DNA of 14,158 bases, taken from NCBI GenBank assembly GCA_004151065.3, contig NWUY0303934723.1, positions 1 to 14,158 on the forward strand, written 5' to 3'. Positions 1-9,180 of the stretch are shown here, piece after piece (the stretch's first letter is position 1; each line of letters starts with the position of its first letter). Under the pieces are notes generated by a model. That model saw only the letters and a program-made list of their open reading frames with translations. It was not told the DNA's origin and did not search any database. Position numbers and translations under genes: made by a program. Source of the DNA: Larix sibirica. Its lineage: Eukaryota; Streptophyta; Pinopsida; Pinales; Pinaceae.

Positions 1-778
1 AAATACTACGGGACGACTTACAAAGCATATGCGTCCAACAAGAATATACTAACAAAGTAAAGATATGGGTTCCTAACAGCGGGGAACTCTTCCACATAAC
101 CATATGTCCATGTAGAAAATGTACTCAATGCACCTCTATAGAACAATTGAATTAAGCATTACTTGATCAAACATACAAATTTACTAATATATAAGAGTTT
201 GTCATGTGCAAGCAAAAATTCATCAACAAGGTTTCATTAGACTGGTCATGGCATGTACATGGTTTCAACTTTGAGCCACTAAACAACTCATAAGACATTG
301 AAATTGGTTGAAGGTCTTAGACTTTGTAGAACCCTGACAAGCCTCACAATTGTGTAAGCATTCCCGGAGTTGAGATTCATGTGAGAACCTGAGAACTTTG
401 AAGACACTCTAATGTGGTTGGCATTTTTTTTTGTAATTCCAAAATATAAAACTCACTTTTTTTCTACATAAAAAAAAACTATAATTTGTATTCCTATTAC
501 AATAAAAATACATTTGTTAAGTGCCTTCGGTACCAATACATTTGAAGAACATTCACAAAAAGTTTGTTCGGTCTTATATAGACCTTCTACTATTCATATC
601 ATCAAATAAACACACCATAATCAAATACTTTGCAATAGAGATCAAATACAGTCATGCCCTTATTAATGGGCCTTGTACATCCAAATAAGGCAGGTTTACC
701 TTGTTTCTTACTCTATCGAGCTATCCAAAAATATAAAAACATAATATTTATGAAATATAACTAAACTTATTGAATCAA

Positions 779-1020
779 CCTCAATGATTAGCTCAGGTAG
801 TCATGATCCATATGTGATATCTCTTCCCACAAAGTTGGGGAGGTCACGGGTTTGACTATCTTCACCCCCTTGGGGTTAGGCTCTATAATCATGGTCAACG
901 ATTCACCTTGTTTACCATCCATGAATCATGGGGAAGTACTTGGATGGTTTTTCGTAAGGTTGTTCCTCATGAAAAAACTCAACTTCTTAAATAATCAAGG
1001 ATTATACTCCATTCAAAAAA
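779..1020 (+). mobile_element. tRNA-derived SINE-like element, copy in block A
   Basis: On the plus strand, tagctcaggtag at 789-800 resembles a polymerase III A box, and ggtttgactat at 849-859 resembles a B box (consensus GGTTCGANNCC). The spacing is about 60 bp. A pyrimidine-rich stretch and a gttgggg stretch between them could form a short stem like an anticodon arm. A non-tRNA body follows from about 870 to 1020. The same element sits at the same place in the second block. The head, spacing and body fit a tRNA-derived SINE family that I cannot name. The 62-residue ORF across it (852-1040) is not likely to be a gene. The ends are approximate and I see no clear target-site duplication. Confidence 0.5.
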
Positions 1021-1722
1021 CTCCAAATGCATGGTTCTAACTTCCAAATGCAAACGTTCATTAGATAAACCATCAACCACAGTATTGATTTTCCTAAAGA
1101 CATGAACAAATAAAATACTCTCAAAATAAGCATAAAGTTTATGTTAAAGTATATCTCTACAACCTTGTTCATCTAATTAATAACTAGAAGGGAGTCTCTA
1201 TAGACATGTAATTGCCTTACATATTTATCTACAACCAATTTTAACAAACATCTTAATCCCATGAGCTCTATTGCATTGGTGAAAACTTCCCCAAACCTAC
1301 TTTAAACTTTATCAAATGTCATTTTCAAAAATAATTAATGCCTTCAACACTATGGAATTTTGGTGGGCCTTGTTTGGCCACATCAAGAAAGCCCCATACA
1401 TATGTTTTGTCAATCATCATATTTCCTATTTGTCTTGGAACTTTTTCCTTTACCTCCATTTAGTGGCTCCATATCAAAGAAAATAATTGTGAGTATACTT
1501 CAAAAGTAGGCAACTAACTATCTTCAAATAACCAAGCATTGCAAGCTAACCAAACTCACCAAGAGATTCGGTAGGGCAAACCTTTGTAGGCCTTAACTCT
1601 TTTTGTTTCTAGACTATTCCACATTTGTTCCATTCCATACATCTAGTATCCCTGTTAGTTGCTCAACATCCTTCTGTGTTTGTTTTGTATAAAGACAATG
1701 AATCAAAATATGAGAAATGTAT
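1021..1722 (-). pseudogene. LINE ORF2 C-terminal remnant (zf-RVT end and RNase H), block A
   Basis: Read on the minus strand, this is homologous to 3383-4117. It starts in the tail of the zf-RVT domain (about 1722-1500), runs through a stretch resembling the WGxWLARN-type linker of plant LINEs, and ends in an RVT_3-type RNase H domain near 1030-1250. Around 1170-1205 the minus strand reads VYRDS followed by LLVIN, matching the FGDS...VIN active-site motif. The aspartate is kept here, but the next codon is a TAG stop where Trp is expected. Many further stops and frameshifts make it non-functional. It has no RT or endonuclease, so it is a 5'-truncated or duplicated piece. Confidence 0.75.
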
Positions 1723-1736
1723 GCATGCATGCATGT
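1719..1736. repeat. (TGCA)n microsatellite at the duplication edge
   Basis: The sequence reads tgtatgcatgcatgcatg, a four-base repeat that is also palindromic. It lies where similarity between copies A and B ends, so it may mark the rearrangement breakpoint. Confidence 0.75.
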
Positions 1737-2432
1737 TCAAATCAAGATATCATTACCAATAAGTGTATGTATGCATTTTACGTCGTCAAATCTGTTGGAA
1801 AAAAAAAATCATTTTGACAATATTTATGGATCTAACATTTCATGTATGTAAGTATGCTCAAATAATTGAAGACACCTCAACCCTCTCGGAGAATTCAAGA
1901 CACTACCACCTCAACCCTCTCTGAGAATTGAAGACACTACCACATCAACCCTCTCTTTATCGATAAAGGAAATAACAAATGCAAACTAAAATGCTTTTTA
2001 GGATTCACAACTCAATTTTTAACAAATGGATCTATGTTTTTTCATCTCAAAACGGTGCTCTGGGGCTTTCTAAACTCCAAGGGATTCCATTTAGATGCAA
2101 TAAGAAAATCAAAGTTAAGGGGTTTGTCATTGGTAATTACGTCAAGAGGGCTAGTGATCGTGTATGTAAATTGAATAAACTTGAATTTTGGATCTTTGCT
2201 TGCTATTTTGTTCTACGTTCGAGTCTTGTCAACACTCGAGATTACGATAACAAGTGCACGTACACAACTCCTCATGGAAAATCGACAGAAAATACATACA
2301 TGGCTCTCTTTTTTTAGCCATACAGATGTATTGCATTTATGTTTTGTATAATGTTCGAATGAGAATGATGTTGTGATACATGGAAATATCCTTTGGCTAG
2401 ATCCTTGCCAACTTTCAAGATTTACAAGGCGG
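1723..2432. other. Unassigned 710 bp spacer between duplication copies
   Basis: This stretch has no counterpart elsewhere in the window. It holds a short tandem repeat (1865-1954) and a plus-strand ORF at 1979-2317 (112 codons, starting MQTKMLFRIHNS). The predicted peptide is basic, has no domain I recognise, no signal peptide and no repeat. I see no promoter or splice context that would support it as a gene. It could be a chance ORF or a small decayed gene piece. The segment could be filler inserted during the duplication or an old target sequence split by transposon insertions. Confidence 0.5.
1865..1954. repeat. Three-copy short tandem repeat, period 34 bp
   Basis: A unit of the form attgaagacactaccacctc, followed by aaccctctctgaga, occurs at 1865-1892 (28 bp, lacking six bases), 1893-1926 (34 bp) and 1927 to about 1954 (partial). 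The copies differ by only a few substitutions, so the array is fairly young compared with the surrounding decay. Confidence 0.85.
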
Positions 2433-3148
2433 GGAACTCTTCCACATAACCATATATCAATGTAGAAAATGTAATCAATGTGCGTGCTTTAGCAATCCAC
2501 TTCTATAGAACAATTGAATTAAGCATTACTTTAGCAGACATACAAATTTACTAATATATAAGAGTTTTTTTATGTGCAAGCAAAAACTCATCAAAAAGGT
2601 TTTATTTGATTGATCATGGCAAGTACATGGTTTCAACTTTAAGCCACTAGAAAACAACTCATAAGACATTGAAATTGGATGAAGGTCTTGGACTTTGTAG
2701 AACCCTAGAAACCTCACAATTGTGTAAGGATTTCCAAAGTTGAGATTCATGTGAGAATTTGAGAAATTTGAAGATAATCTAGTGTGGTTCTCAATTCTTT
2801 TTGCAATTCTAAGTATAAAACACACCTTTTTTTAGAGAAAAAAAAAGTATGATCTGTATTCCTATTATAATGAAATTAAATTTATTAAGTGCATTCAGTA
2901 CTAATACATATGAAGAATTTGCACAAAGAGATTTGTTGAGGCTTATATAGACTTGTCCTATCCAAATGATCAAATATAGACATACCATATTCAAAAACAT
3001 CACAATAGAGATCAAATACAATCATTCCTTTATCGATAGGCCTTGTACATCCAAATAAGAGGGATTTACCTTGTTTCTTACTCTATCGAGCTATCAAAAA
3101 ATATAAAAACTTAAGAGTTATGAAATCTAAGTAAACTTCTTGAATTAG

Positions 3149-3382
3149 CCTCAAGGGTTAGCTCAAGCGGTCATGAGCCAGATGAGAGATCTTCCCCCAC
3201 AAAGTTGGGGAGGTCACAAGTTCAACTCTCTTTATCCCCTTGGGATTAGGCTCTATAATCAACGCTGACGGTTTACCATGTTTACCATCCATGAACCGCG
3301 TGGAAGTACTTGGAGAGTTTTCCACAAGGTTGTTCATTGGAAAAAAACTAAACTTCTTAAACAACCGAGGATTACACTCCAT
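3149..3382 (+). mobile_element. tRNA-derived SINE-like element, copy in block B
   Basis: The A-box-like tagctcaagcgg lies at 3159-3170 and the B-box-like agttcaactct at 3219-3229, 60 bp apart. cttccccc and gttggggagg lie between them and could pair as a stem. The body continues through ctctataatcaacgctgacg and ends near the LINE RNase H stop codon at 3383-3385. The A box is better preserved here than in block A, while the B box is better preserved in block A; together they support a tRNA-like ancestor. The element lies antisense to the LINE and occupies the same place in both blocks. It is therefore either an old insertion duplicated with the block or a fixed part of this LINE subfamily's 3' region. 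Confidence 0.5.
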
Positions 3383-3892
3383 TCAAAGGATGGTTCTAGC
3401 TTCCAAATGTAGACATTCATTAGATAGAACATCTATCATGGTACTGAGTTCCCTGAAGACATGCACAAATGCAATTCTCTCAAAAGAAGCATAAACTTCG
3501 TGTAATAGATATGCCAAAGGCCTCAAATAAACATTTCGCTTCTCTACAACCTTGTTCATCCAATTAATCACTAGAAGGGAGTTTCTATAGACATGTAATT
3601 GCCTTGCATATTTATCTATAACCAATTTTAACAAACATCTTAATGCCAGGAGCTATGTTGGATTGATGAAAACCGCCCCCAACCTACTTTAAACTCTATG
3701 AAATGTCAGTTTTGAAATAAAAGAATTCCTCCAACACTACGGAAGTTTGGTTGGCCTTGCTTGGCCCCATGAATAAAACCCCATACAATGTTTTGTTAAT
3801 CATCATATTTCATATTTGCCTTGGAAATTTTCCTTTACCTCCATTTAGTGGCCCCAAAACAAAGAAAATAATTGCAAGAAGGCTTCAAAAGT
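3383..3892 (-). pseudogene. LINE RNase H domain (RVT_3 type), decayed, block B
   Basis: The minus strand from about 3810 carries traces of the first active-site region (VLFMGPSKANQ, where these domains usually have FDGA), so the first Asp appears lost. The open frame 3634-3383 then shows YRNSLLVINWMN, corresponding to the FGDS...VINW motif with Asp changed to Asn (GAC to AAC). It continues with FERIAFVHVFREL and ends in DVLSNE, corresponding to the HVYRExNxxADxLSK tail. The natural-looking C-terminus is a TGA at 3383-3385. RNase H domains of this kind degrade the RNA of the RNA:DNA hybrid during LINE retrotransposition. With two of the acidic residues replaced, this copy should be inactive. 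Confidence 0.82.
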
Positions 3893-4946
3893 AGGCAATT
3901 GACTATCTTCAAATAACCAAGCATTGCGAGCTAACCAAACTCCCCAAGAGATTAGGCAAGGCAAAGCTTTGTTGGCCTTTAACTCTTTTTTGTTTTGTTT
4001 TTCCTAGGATTGGCTCCACATTTGTCCCATTCCATACATTTGTTGTCCCTATTGGTTCCTCAACATCCTTCCATATTTGTTTTGTATAAGGACAATGAAT
4101 CAAAAGATGATAAATGGTTTATTCTCCTCCTTTGCATGGATACCATACACTCAATCCATGTTTACATCCTTTTTTGCAATAATTCCCGTGTTAGTGATGT
4201 ATTTCTAAAAGCTAACTAAAGGAATATCACGGTTTTCTTTGGAGCCTTAAATTTCCATATTTTGGAATACCAACAAGCTTCAACTTGGCCCTCAACTAAA
4301 ATCATAACCTTGTAATATGGTAAAATTGTATACTTTCATGAGGTTTTATCTTTTAACAATGAGTTACCTTATTCCCTCAATATCAAATGTGCATTCCTTA
4401 GCTTTGAAACCAACTAAACCTAAAGACTATGTTGATCTCCATCATTGGTTCCAAATAGTAGTTGTATTTGGATCACCAATATGATATTGAAAAAAAATAC
4501 TTGCTCACACAGGTGACCTCTAAAATATAGCTTCAATTACATTGCTTCTCCATGCCCTAAAATAGGATCTACACCCACACTTACTTATTCACCATTGCCA
4601 AACTTTCATGCTAAGTGATTTCCAATCAGGGGAAAGGCCAAAACAAAAGCATTTCATTGGTTCAAAACATTTTGTATACACTGCCTATAACTTATGATCC
4701 AATCCACAAAGGAAATAAGTACTATGTATTTTTTCTCAATTGACATCTTCCATGGCCTTTCTTTTGTCAACAAATTCCAAAGTTTTTTTGAAACTGTGGG
4801 CTTTCCAAAGAAGTGGTTTTGCTTCAAACGCTATCTTCCCATATGTATAGGTTTTGCAATGTTTAACAGCTTTGCTAGATGGGTCCTTTCATTCTTGTTT
4901 TAACCTCCCCATAAAAAGTTAAAACACGCTTTTTATAACCTAAAAT
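3892..4946 (-). pseudogene. LINE ORF2 post-RT linker and zf-RVT block, tandem copy Y
   Basis: Read on the minus strand, this starts after the RT thumb region and runs to the zf-RVT domain. 4103-3909 includes HCPYTKQIWKDVEE, matching the conserved C-P-F...VW core that ends zf-RVT in plant LINEs. 3909-3960 carries traces of the following WxxWLARN-like segment in another frame. The whole block aligns with 4947-5915: both carry the same tgcttcaa-to-catatc region, the same cataaaaagttaaaaca-like region, and both end with gtaggcaatt. It has many stops. It connects directly to the RNase H remnant at 3892-3383, so this copy leads to the true C-terminus. Confidence 0.78.
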
Positions 4947-5915
4947 GTAGGCAATTGTCTAACTTAAAATAACCAAACTTTGCAACCTAACCAAACTCCC
5001 AAAGATATTAGGGAAGGCAAAGGTATGTATGCCTTCAACTCATTTTCTTTTTCTTTTTGAACCAATTTCCTAGACTCCATTCCATGTTTGTTTCATTCCG
5101 TACATTCGTTATTCTTGTTAATTGCTCAACATCCTTCCATATTTGTTGTGTATAAAGACAATGAAGGAAAAGATGATAAATGGTTGCTTTACCTCCTTTG
5201 AATAAATATCATATATTGGTCCATGTTTTCCTCCTTTCTACAATACTCCCCATGTTAGTGTCATGTTTTTAAAGTCTAACCAAAGGAATATCATTGCTTT
5301 TTGGAGCCTTGAGTTTCCATACTTTCGACCACCACCAAATTTCAACTTGTCTCTCCACAAAAATTATAGCCTAATTGAGTTGTATATTTTCATGAGGTTT
5401 TGTCTTTTTCCTGAGACAAAGAGTAACCTTCTTCCATCAATATTACACGTGCCTTCCTTATCTCTAAATCCAACAACCTCCAACATTCACCCCATTGTCT
5501 TTCTAAACCTAATGGCTATGCCAATCTTCATCTTTGGTTTCGGATAGTAGTTGTATTTCCCATGTAGACGATCTCTCAAATATAGCCTTGACAACATTAT
5601 TTATTCATGGTGAAAACTAAAGCATTCCATTCATTTAGATTTTTTCTATACACTTATCAAGGCTTCTAGTCTAATCCATGAAGGAACCTATTACTGTGTG
5701 TTTCTACTCAATTACCCTCCTCCACATACTTTCTTTGGTAAAAAATTCCAAATACTCTTGGAAGGTATAGAATTTCCAAAGAGGTGGATATGGTTCAAAC
5801 CATATCCTCCCATATCTCTAGGTTTTGCAATGTATAACCACTTTTCCATGTGGATCCCTTAATTCTCACATTTACCTCTCCATATAAAGTTAAAACATAT
5901 TTTTAACATTTTAAA
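4947..5915 (-). pseudogene. LINE ORF2 post-RT linker and zf-RVT block, tandem copy X
   Basis: On the minus strand this follows directly from the RT domain. 5915-5760 reads traces of KICFNFIWRGK, KPRDMGGYGL and HLFGN, which match the conserved WxGK...P...GGxGL...N...FN segment after plant LINE RTs. Further down, near 5160-5080, lie CLYTQQIWKDVEQL and TRITNVRN, the zf-RVT core again. The minus strand then runs into copy Y of the same block instead of the RNase H domain. X and Y look more diverged from each other than blocks A and B do. The 94-residue plus-strand ORF at 5263-5547 is accidental. Confidence 0.78.
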
Positions 5916-7060
5916 AATCCCCTTAGGAAGGAATGCAAGTAAATGCAAATACAAAGGTATTGCTTACAATACAAATGTTACTGGATTTAGTTTGCCACCC
6001 CTATTAAGCCATCCATTACACCAATGGAAGATCCCACCTTTTATTCTATCAAACAAGCACCCCCTGTCTTTTTTCCCATGGTTGTTTTGTTTCAAAAAAA
6101 ATCCTAAATATCTAGAGCCTTATTGAAAATCAAAAGACTCAAAGGGAAAAATATTACGCAAGCTATGTTATGCTTATTCACTCATCCCATTGAAATTGAG
6201 GGTTAATTTCCTATCATTTGCCTCCATTATAGTTGCTACACAAAATAAGGATGAAATTTCGTACAACTTCCTAAGCTCTCTCTCATATCCAATTAGGAGT
6301 ATTAAAACGCAATCCATAAATAAAATATGTGTCAACAATACATTAAGTAGCTTTATACATTGAATACGACCCACCCTTCTTGCTTCTCTTATAACTTTGC
6401 TCAAACCCTTATCCATCATGAGAAAAATAGTTGTGATAATGGACACCCTTGCCTCAAGCCACTGGCTGGCTTGAAAAAGCTTAAAGTTGCACCATTAAGC
6501 ATAATTGAAAATGAAACAAAGGCTACATGACACATTAAACAATTCACTACTAGAATATTGAAACCAACATGAATCAAGATTAGTCTTAAATACAATCAAT
6601 TTGTTATGCCACAAACCTTGTAAAGGTCCAACTTCATGACTATTCCTTGATCCTAACATCTTCTTGTCTTGATAGTGTTAATCCACACTTGAGTTGTCCC
6701 AATAGCTGCATGTATTTTCCTACCATCCAAAACCCAAATTGTTGTGAGGAGGTAGCTTCTAAAAGCACACATTTTAGTATCACCAATGAGATCTTAGCTA
6801 TGATTTTATATATGCAATTACAAAGTGAAATAGGTCTAAATTCATCATATGAGTATAGCTTGTATTTATTAGGAATTAATCCTATAAGAGTAGCATTGAA
6901 ATTCCCAAGTATCTTGTTAGTATTTTTTACCTCTTTGACAACTCGGATAAGATTCTTCTTGACCAAATCATAAATCCCAAGGAAGAATTCTATGGTCCAC
7001 CCATCAGGGCATTAACTCTTATCCTTCTTAAAGTTGAGATCACTCACAACAATTCCTCCT
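5916..7060 (-). pseudogene. LINE reverse transcriptase domain, decayed
   Basis: This is a non-LTR RT read on the minus strand across three frames. In order: PDGWTIEFF near 7010-6985 (the PGPDGxxxEFF entry motif); NFNATLIGLIPNK near 6905-6870; DEFRPISLCNCIYKIIAK near 6850-6795; QQFGFWMVGK near 6745-6715; MKLDLYKVCG near 6637-6605, where the first catalytic motif normally reads K-D-L-x-K-A-Y-D; SGLRQGCPLS near 6465-6438; THILFMDC near 6335-6307, where FADD is expected, so the catalytic acidic pair is lost; and IFPFES...YLGFF near 6150-6095. WCNGWLNRGGKL follows near 6030-5995. Open pieces are 6966-6640 and 6446-6174. The order and spacing are complete for a plant L1-clade RT, but stops, frameshifts and the lost catalytic residues make it dead. 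Confidence 0.92.
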
Positions 7061-7690
7061 TTTTTACTTCCGCGAGAAGATAATCATTTTGCTTATATGC
7101 TATAAAACTAGGAAATAAAGAGATACGCTTTACAATCTCTGTTATAATTACATGATTAATTTCCTTTTATATGTTATAAAAATGCTTAACCCCTAACTAC
7201 TCTAACTCTTACATACTTGTGGCCTAAGAACCCTTCTTGTTCTTCGTTTTCGATATGGTATGTATTCCTATTTTCATGTGATTTACATAATAGTGAAAAA
7301 ATATTTGCATTATCATCTCCACTTTCTAACCAAATAGCTCTAATTTTTTTGTATTTTTATCTCCATAGATCTTCCCTTTCAACCAACATCTTCCTAACTT
7401 TACCTTCTAACTCATTTAGATTTGTTTTTTCTTTGTGCTAAAATACCCCCCAATATTATACTTGTGGATTGTAGCAATCTCCTCCTCGTGCACCTTCCAA
7501 ATCTTATGCTCGATTTTGTATTTTTCTACAAACTAGTCCATATTCTTTGACTTTACATGCTTCAGGGAATCAACTAATTGCACACAAGCTAGGACCTCCC
7601 AACTCTGGTCGAATATATTCCATTCATTGTGTATCATTTTTTTTAATTTCTCTTGCTTCATCTAATTAGGATTAAATTTAAAAGGATTGG
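7061..7690 (-). pseudogene. LINE ORF2 endonuclease-RT linker, decayed
   Basis: On the minus strand, PFKFNPN near 7690-7670 marks the end of the endonuclease in plant LINEs and is followed by KKMIHNEWN, typical of the next segment. IWLESGDDNANIFS near 7340-7295 matches the WLxxGDxNTKFFH motif ahead of the RT. The segment between is noisy, with stops and frameshifts. The plus-strand ORF at 7217-7441 is a chance reading of the opposite strand. Confidence 0.78.
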
Positions 7691-8440
7691 ATGGTTTCAC
7701 ATCTTTTACATCCAATTGTAGATAAATGGCACGATGATCCAATCCTCAACCTATTCCCATCAAATACCTTGTTCTATCCACCATCTCAAGGAGATCTTGT
7801 GATATTAACAACCTATCCAATTGTTCATAAACCCTAACCTCCTCTACCCTATTATTCCTCTAAGTGGGAGAAAAGTTATCAAGGTCAACATCTATAAGAA
7901 CACTTTGCTCAATTTTATATTTGAAGTAATTCCCTAACCTATTAAGCCTATTCGAGGATTCCTATATCTTTTATATATTTAAAGTGAATTTTAGATCTCC
8001 ACCAATTACCACATAATCCTCCTTAAACTCTTATAAAGAGAAAAAGTTATCCCAGTATCTATGTATGTCTTCACAGGGTGCATATACATTTATGACATAA
8101 ATTGAAATGCCCAAAGCTTTTAACTATTGTCTTTTAAACAAACCCTAAACAATGGAGTAAGCATCATGAAAAGTTTAAAAGGCCTCCATCCAAGGAAACC
8201 CCCCCCTTTTTCTATAACCCAAATGCATCTATTGCTAAAAGCTCTTGTTCTTTTAAGCAAGACTTCAACAACACATTCATTTAATCCCTTCCTCTCATTG
8301 TTTCTCGAAGCAAAATGACATTAGGTCTTTCCAACTCAATTAGTATAGTGAGGGAAAGTTTTTTTTGTAGGGGCACTCCAACCCTCTGATATTCAAGGAT
8401 AACATAATTATCTAGCACACTTCTCATGGACTTGACTAGC
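7691..8440 (-). pseudogene. LINE AP-type endonuclease domain, decayed
   Basis: On the minus strand this begins near 8440 with RSVLDNYVILEYQRVGV, matching the MKILSWNxRGLG opening of plant LINE ORF2. QKKLSLTILIELERPNVILL and RETM follow at 8375-8290; the last corresponds to the QET motif with Gln replaced by Arg. GGDLK near 8005-7985 corresponds to GGDFN, LDRLLISQDLLEM near 7825-7785 to the DR-LxS motif, and LDHRAIYL near 7745-7721 to the SDHxPI motif, with Ser replaced by Leu and a stop just upstream. These enzymes nick target DNA to prime reverse transcription. Several catalytic-region residues are changed and the frame is broken. The 63-residue plus-strand ORF at 8127-8318 is a shadow. Confidence 0.88.
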
Positions 8441-9180
8441 TCTAAGAACCCCATAATTTGGCTTTTGTTTACCGTATTGTACTTCTCTCCATCCCTTCTC
8501 CCATGCTAAACAAATATAGGGCTTTTTACCCATTGTCTAATGCCCATGGAATTAATATCGTCACTACTTAAACCTCACATACCCTGCCCCCTACCAATTC
8601 CTTCTTATTTATGGAGCATGGGTGATAAAAACCTGAAAAGCCTTCTCTTCTTTTAGAAGATCATACTTCACAATAGAATTATCAATAGTGTCATTGCTAA
8701 ATTTTGAACAAGGGCTCGTTATTTCTTTTCACCCTACTTGATCTCCTATATCACGAAACATAATATCTACTCTTATTCTAAGTCGGAGAGCTTTCCTAGG
8801 GCTCTGTGTTCAATCCATAGGGCTCAACGCTACCCTTTTAACCTCTTTCCTCTTCAAAGGGGAAATAACTAAAATTGAGACTAGAGGGGTGAAAGATAAG
8901 TCAATTTATCTTATGCCATTAACCTTTTCATACTTAAGATGGACATGCTTCGAACTAGATAGATATGGAATTGAAGTCATCACGTTTGGCTCCTTCTTCA
9001 AGTTCTTAATGAGCCCTCCCTTCAAAATTTCAAAAGACTACTCTACAAACCCTACATTTTCCTTAAACCATTGTTTTAGTATTTTTGACTTAGACAATCA
9101 AATGTGTACACCCGAGCTTGCTTTAACTAAGACTTTTTTTATCCTCACGAAGGGACTTTTCCTTTCTAATGCTTGACCTT
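8441..9180 (-). pseudogene. LINE ORF1 C-terminal / ORF1-ORF2 junction, decayed
   Basis: This lies between the zinc-knuckle trace and the endonuclease start. The minus strand gives long but low-complexity pieces rich in Lys and Ser, as expected for the poorly conserved C-terminal tail of plant LINE ORF1, and no clear domain. A plus-strand ORF of 95 codons (8889-9176) overlaps it; its peptide matches nothing I know and it is probably accidental. The exact end of ORF1 and start of ORF2 cannot be fixed. Confidence 0.55.

Larger units (their letters stand above)
80..1722. repeat. 1.65 kb direct duplication, copy A (LINE 3' part plus SINE-like element)
   Basis: This block aligns end to end by eye with 2433-4117. 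Both begin with the same gcggggaactcttccacata stretch. Both then carry the same landmarks in the same order: the gaacaattgaattaagcat stretch, a T-run/A-run pair, the ctctatcgagctatc stretch, a tRNA-like SINE head, an RNase H remnant and a zf-RVT remnant. The copies differ by scattered substitutions and small indels; copy A is about 40 bp shorter. Similarity stops at about 1722, where copy A runs into a (TGCA)n microsatellite while copy B continues into more LINE sequence. There is no TG...CA end structure, and the block contains LINE protein-domain remnants, so it is not an LTR. It is either a segmental duplication or a second 5'-truncated LINE insertion of the same subfamily. Confidence 0.88.
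2433..4117. repeat. 1.65 kb direct duplication, copy B
   Basis: This is the partner of 80-1722 in the same orientation, starting with the same ggggaactcttccacataac stretch. It keeps slightly longer open frames than copy A: 3383-3634 minus covers much of the RNase H domain and 3909-4103 minus covers part of the zf-RVT region. LINE similarity continues past 4117, whereas copy A stops there. That suggests block B is the better-connected end of the LINE and block A the derived or separate piece. The 2433-3150 part holds no domain I can identify; its 99-residue minus-strand ORF (2526-2825) looks accidental and should be 3' untranslated or flanking sequence. Confidence 0.88.

Noticed and set aside
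1979-2317. 112-codon plus-strand ORF as a real gene
   Set aside because: It has no known domain, homologous copy, or promoter or splice context; an ORF of this length arises by chance in such AT-rich DNA.
3149-3240. A functional tRNA gene
   Set aside because: A- and B-box-like motifs are present, but there is no full cloverleaf, no clear acceptor stem, and the B box is degenerate; a SINE head explains it better.
80-4117. The two 1.65 kb direct repeats as LTRs of a retrotransposon with 710 bp interior
   Set aside because: The repeats contain LINE RNase H and zf-RVT remnants, lack TG...CA ends, and the interior has no primer-binding site, polypurine tract or gag/pol trace that I can see.
6647-6973. 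108-codon plus-strand ORF
   Set aside because: It is antisense to the RT remnant (6966-6640 minus), which has clear family motifs; the plus reading has none.
8889-9176. 95-codon plus-strand ORF
   Set aside because: It overlaps the ORF1 tail of the minus-strand LINE and has no recognisable motif.
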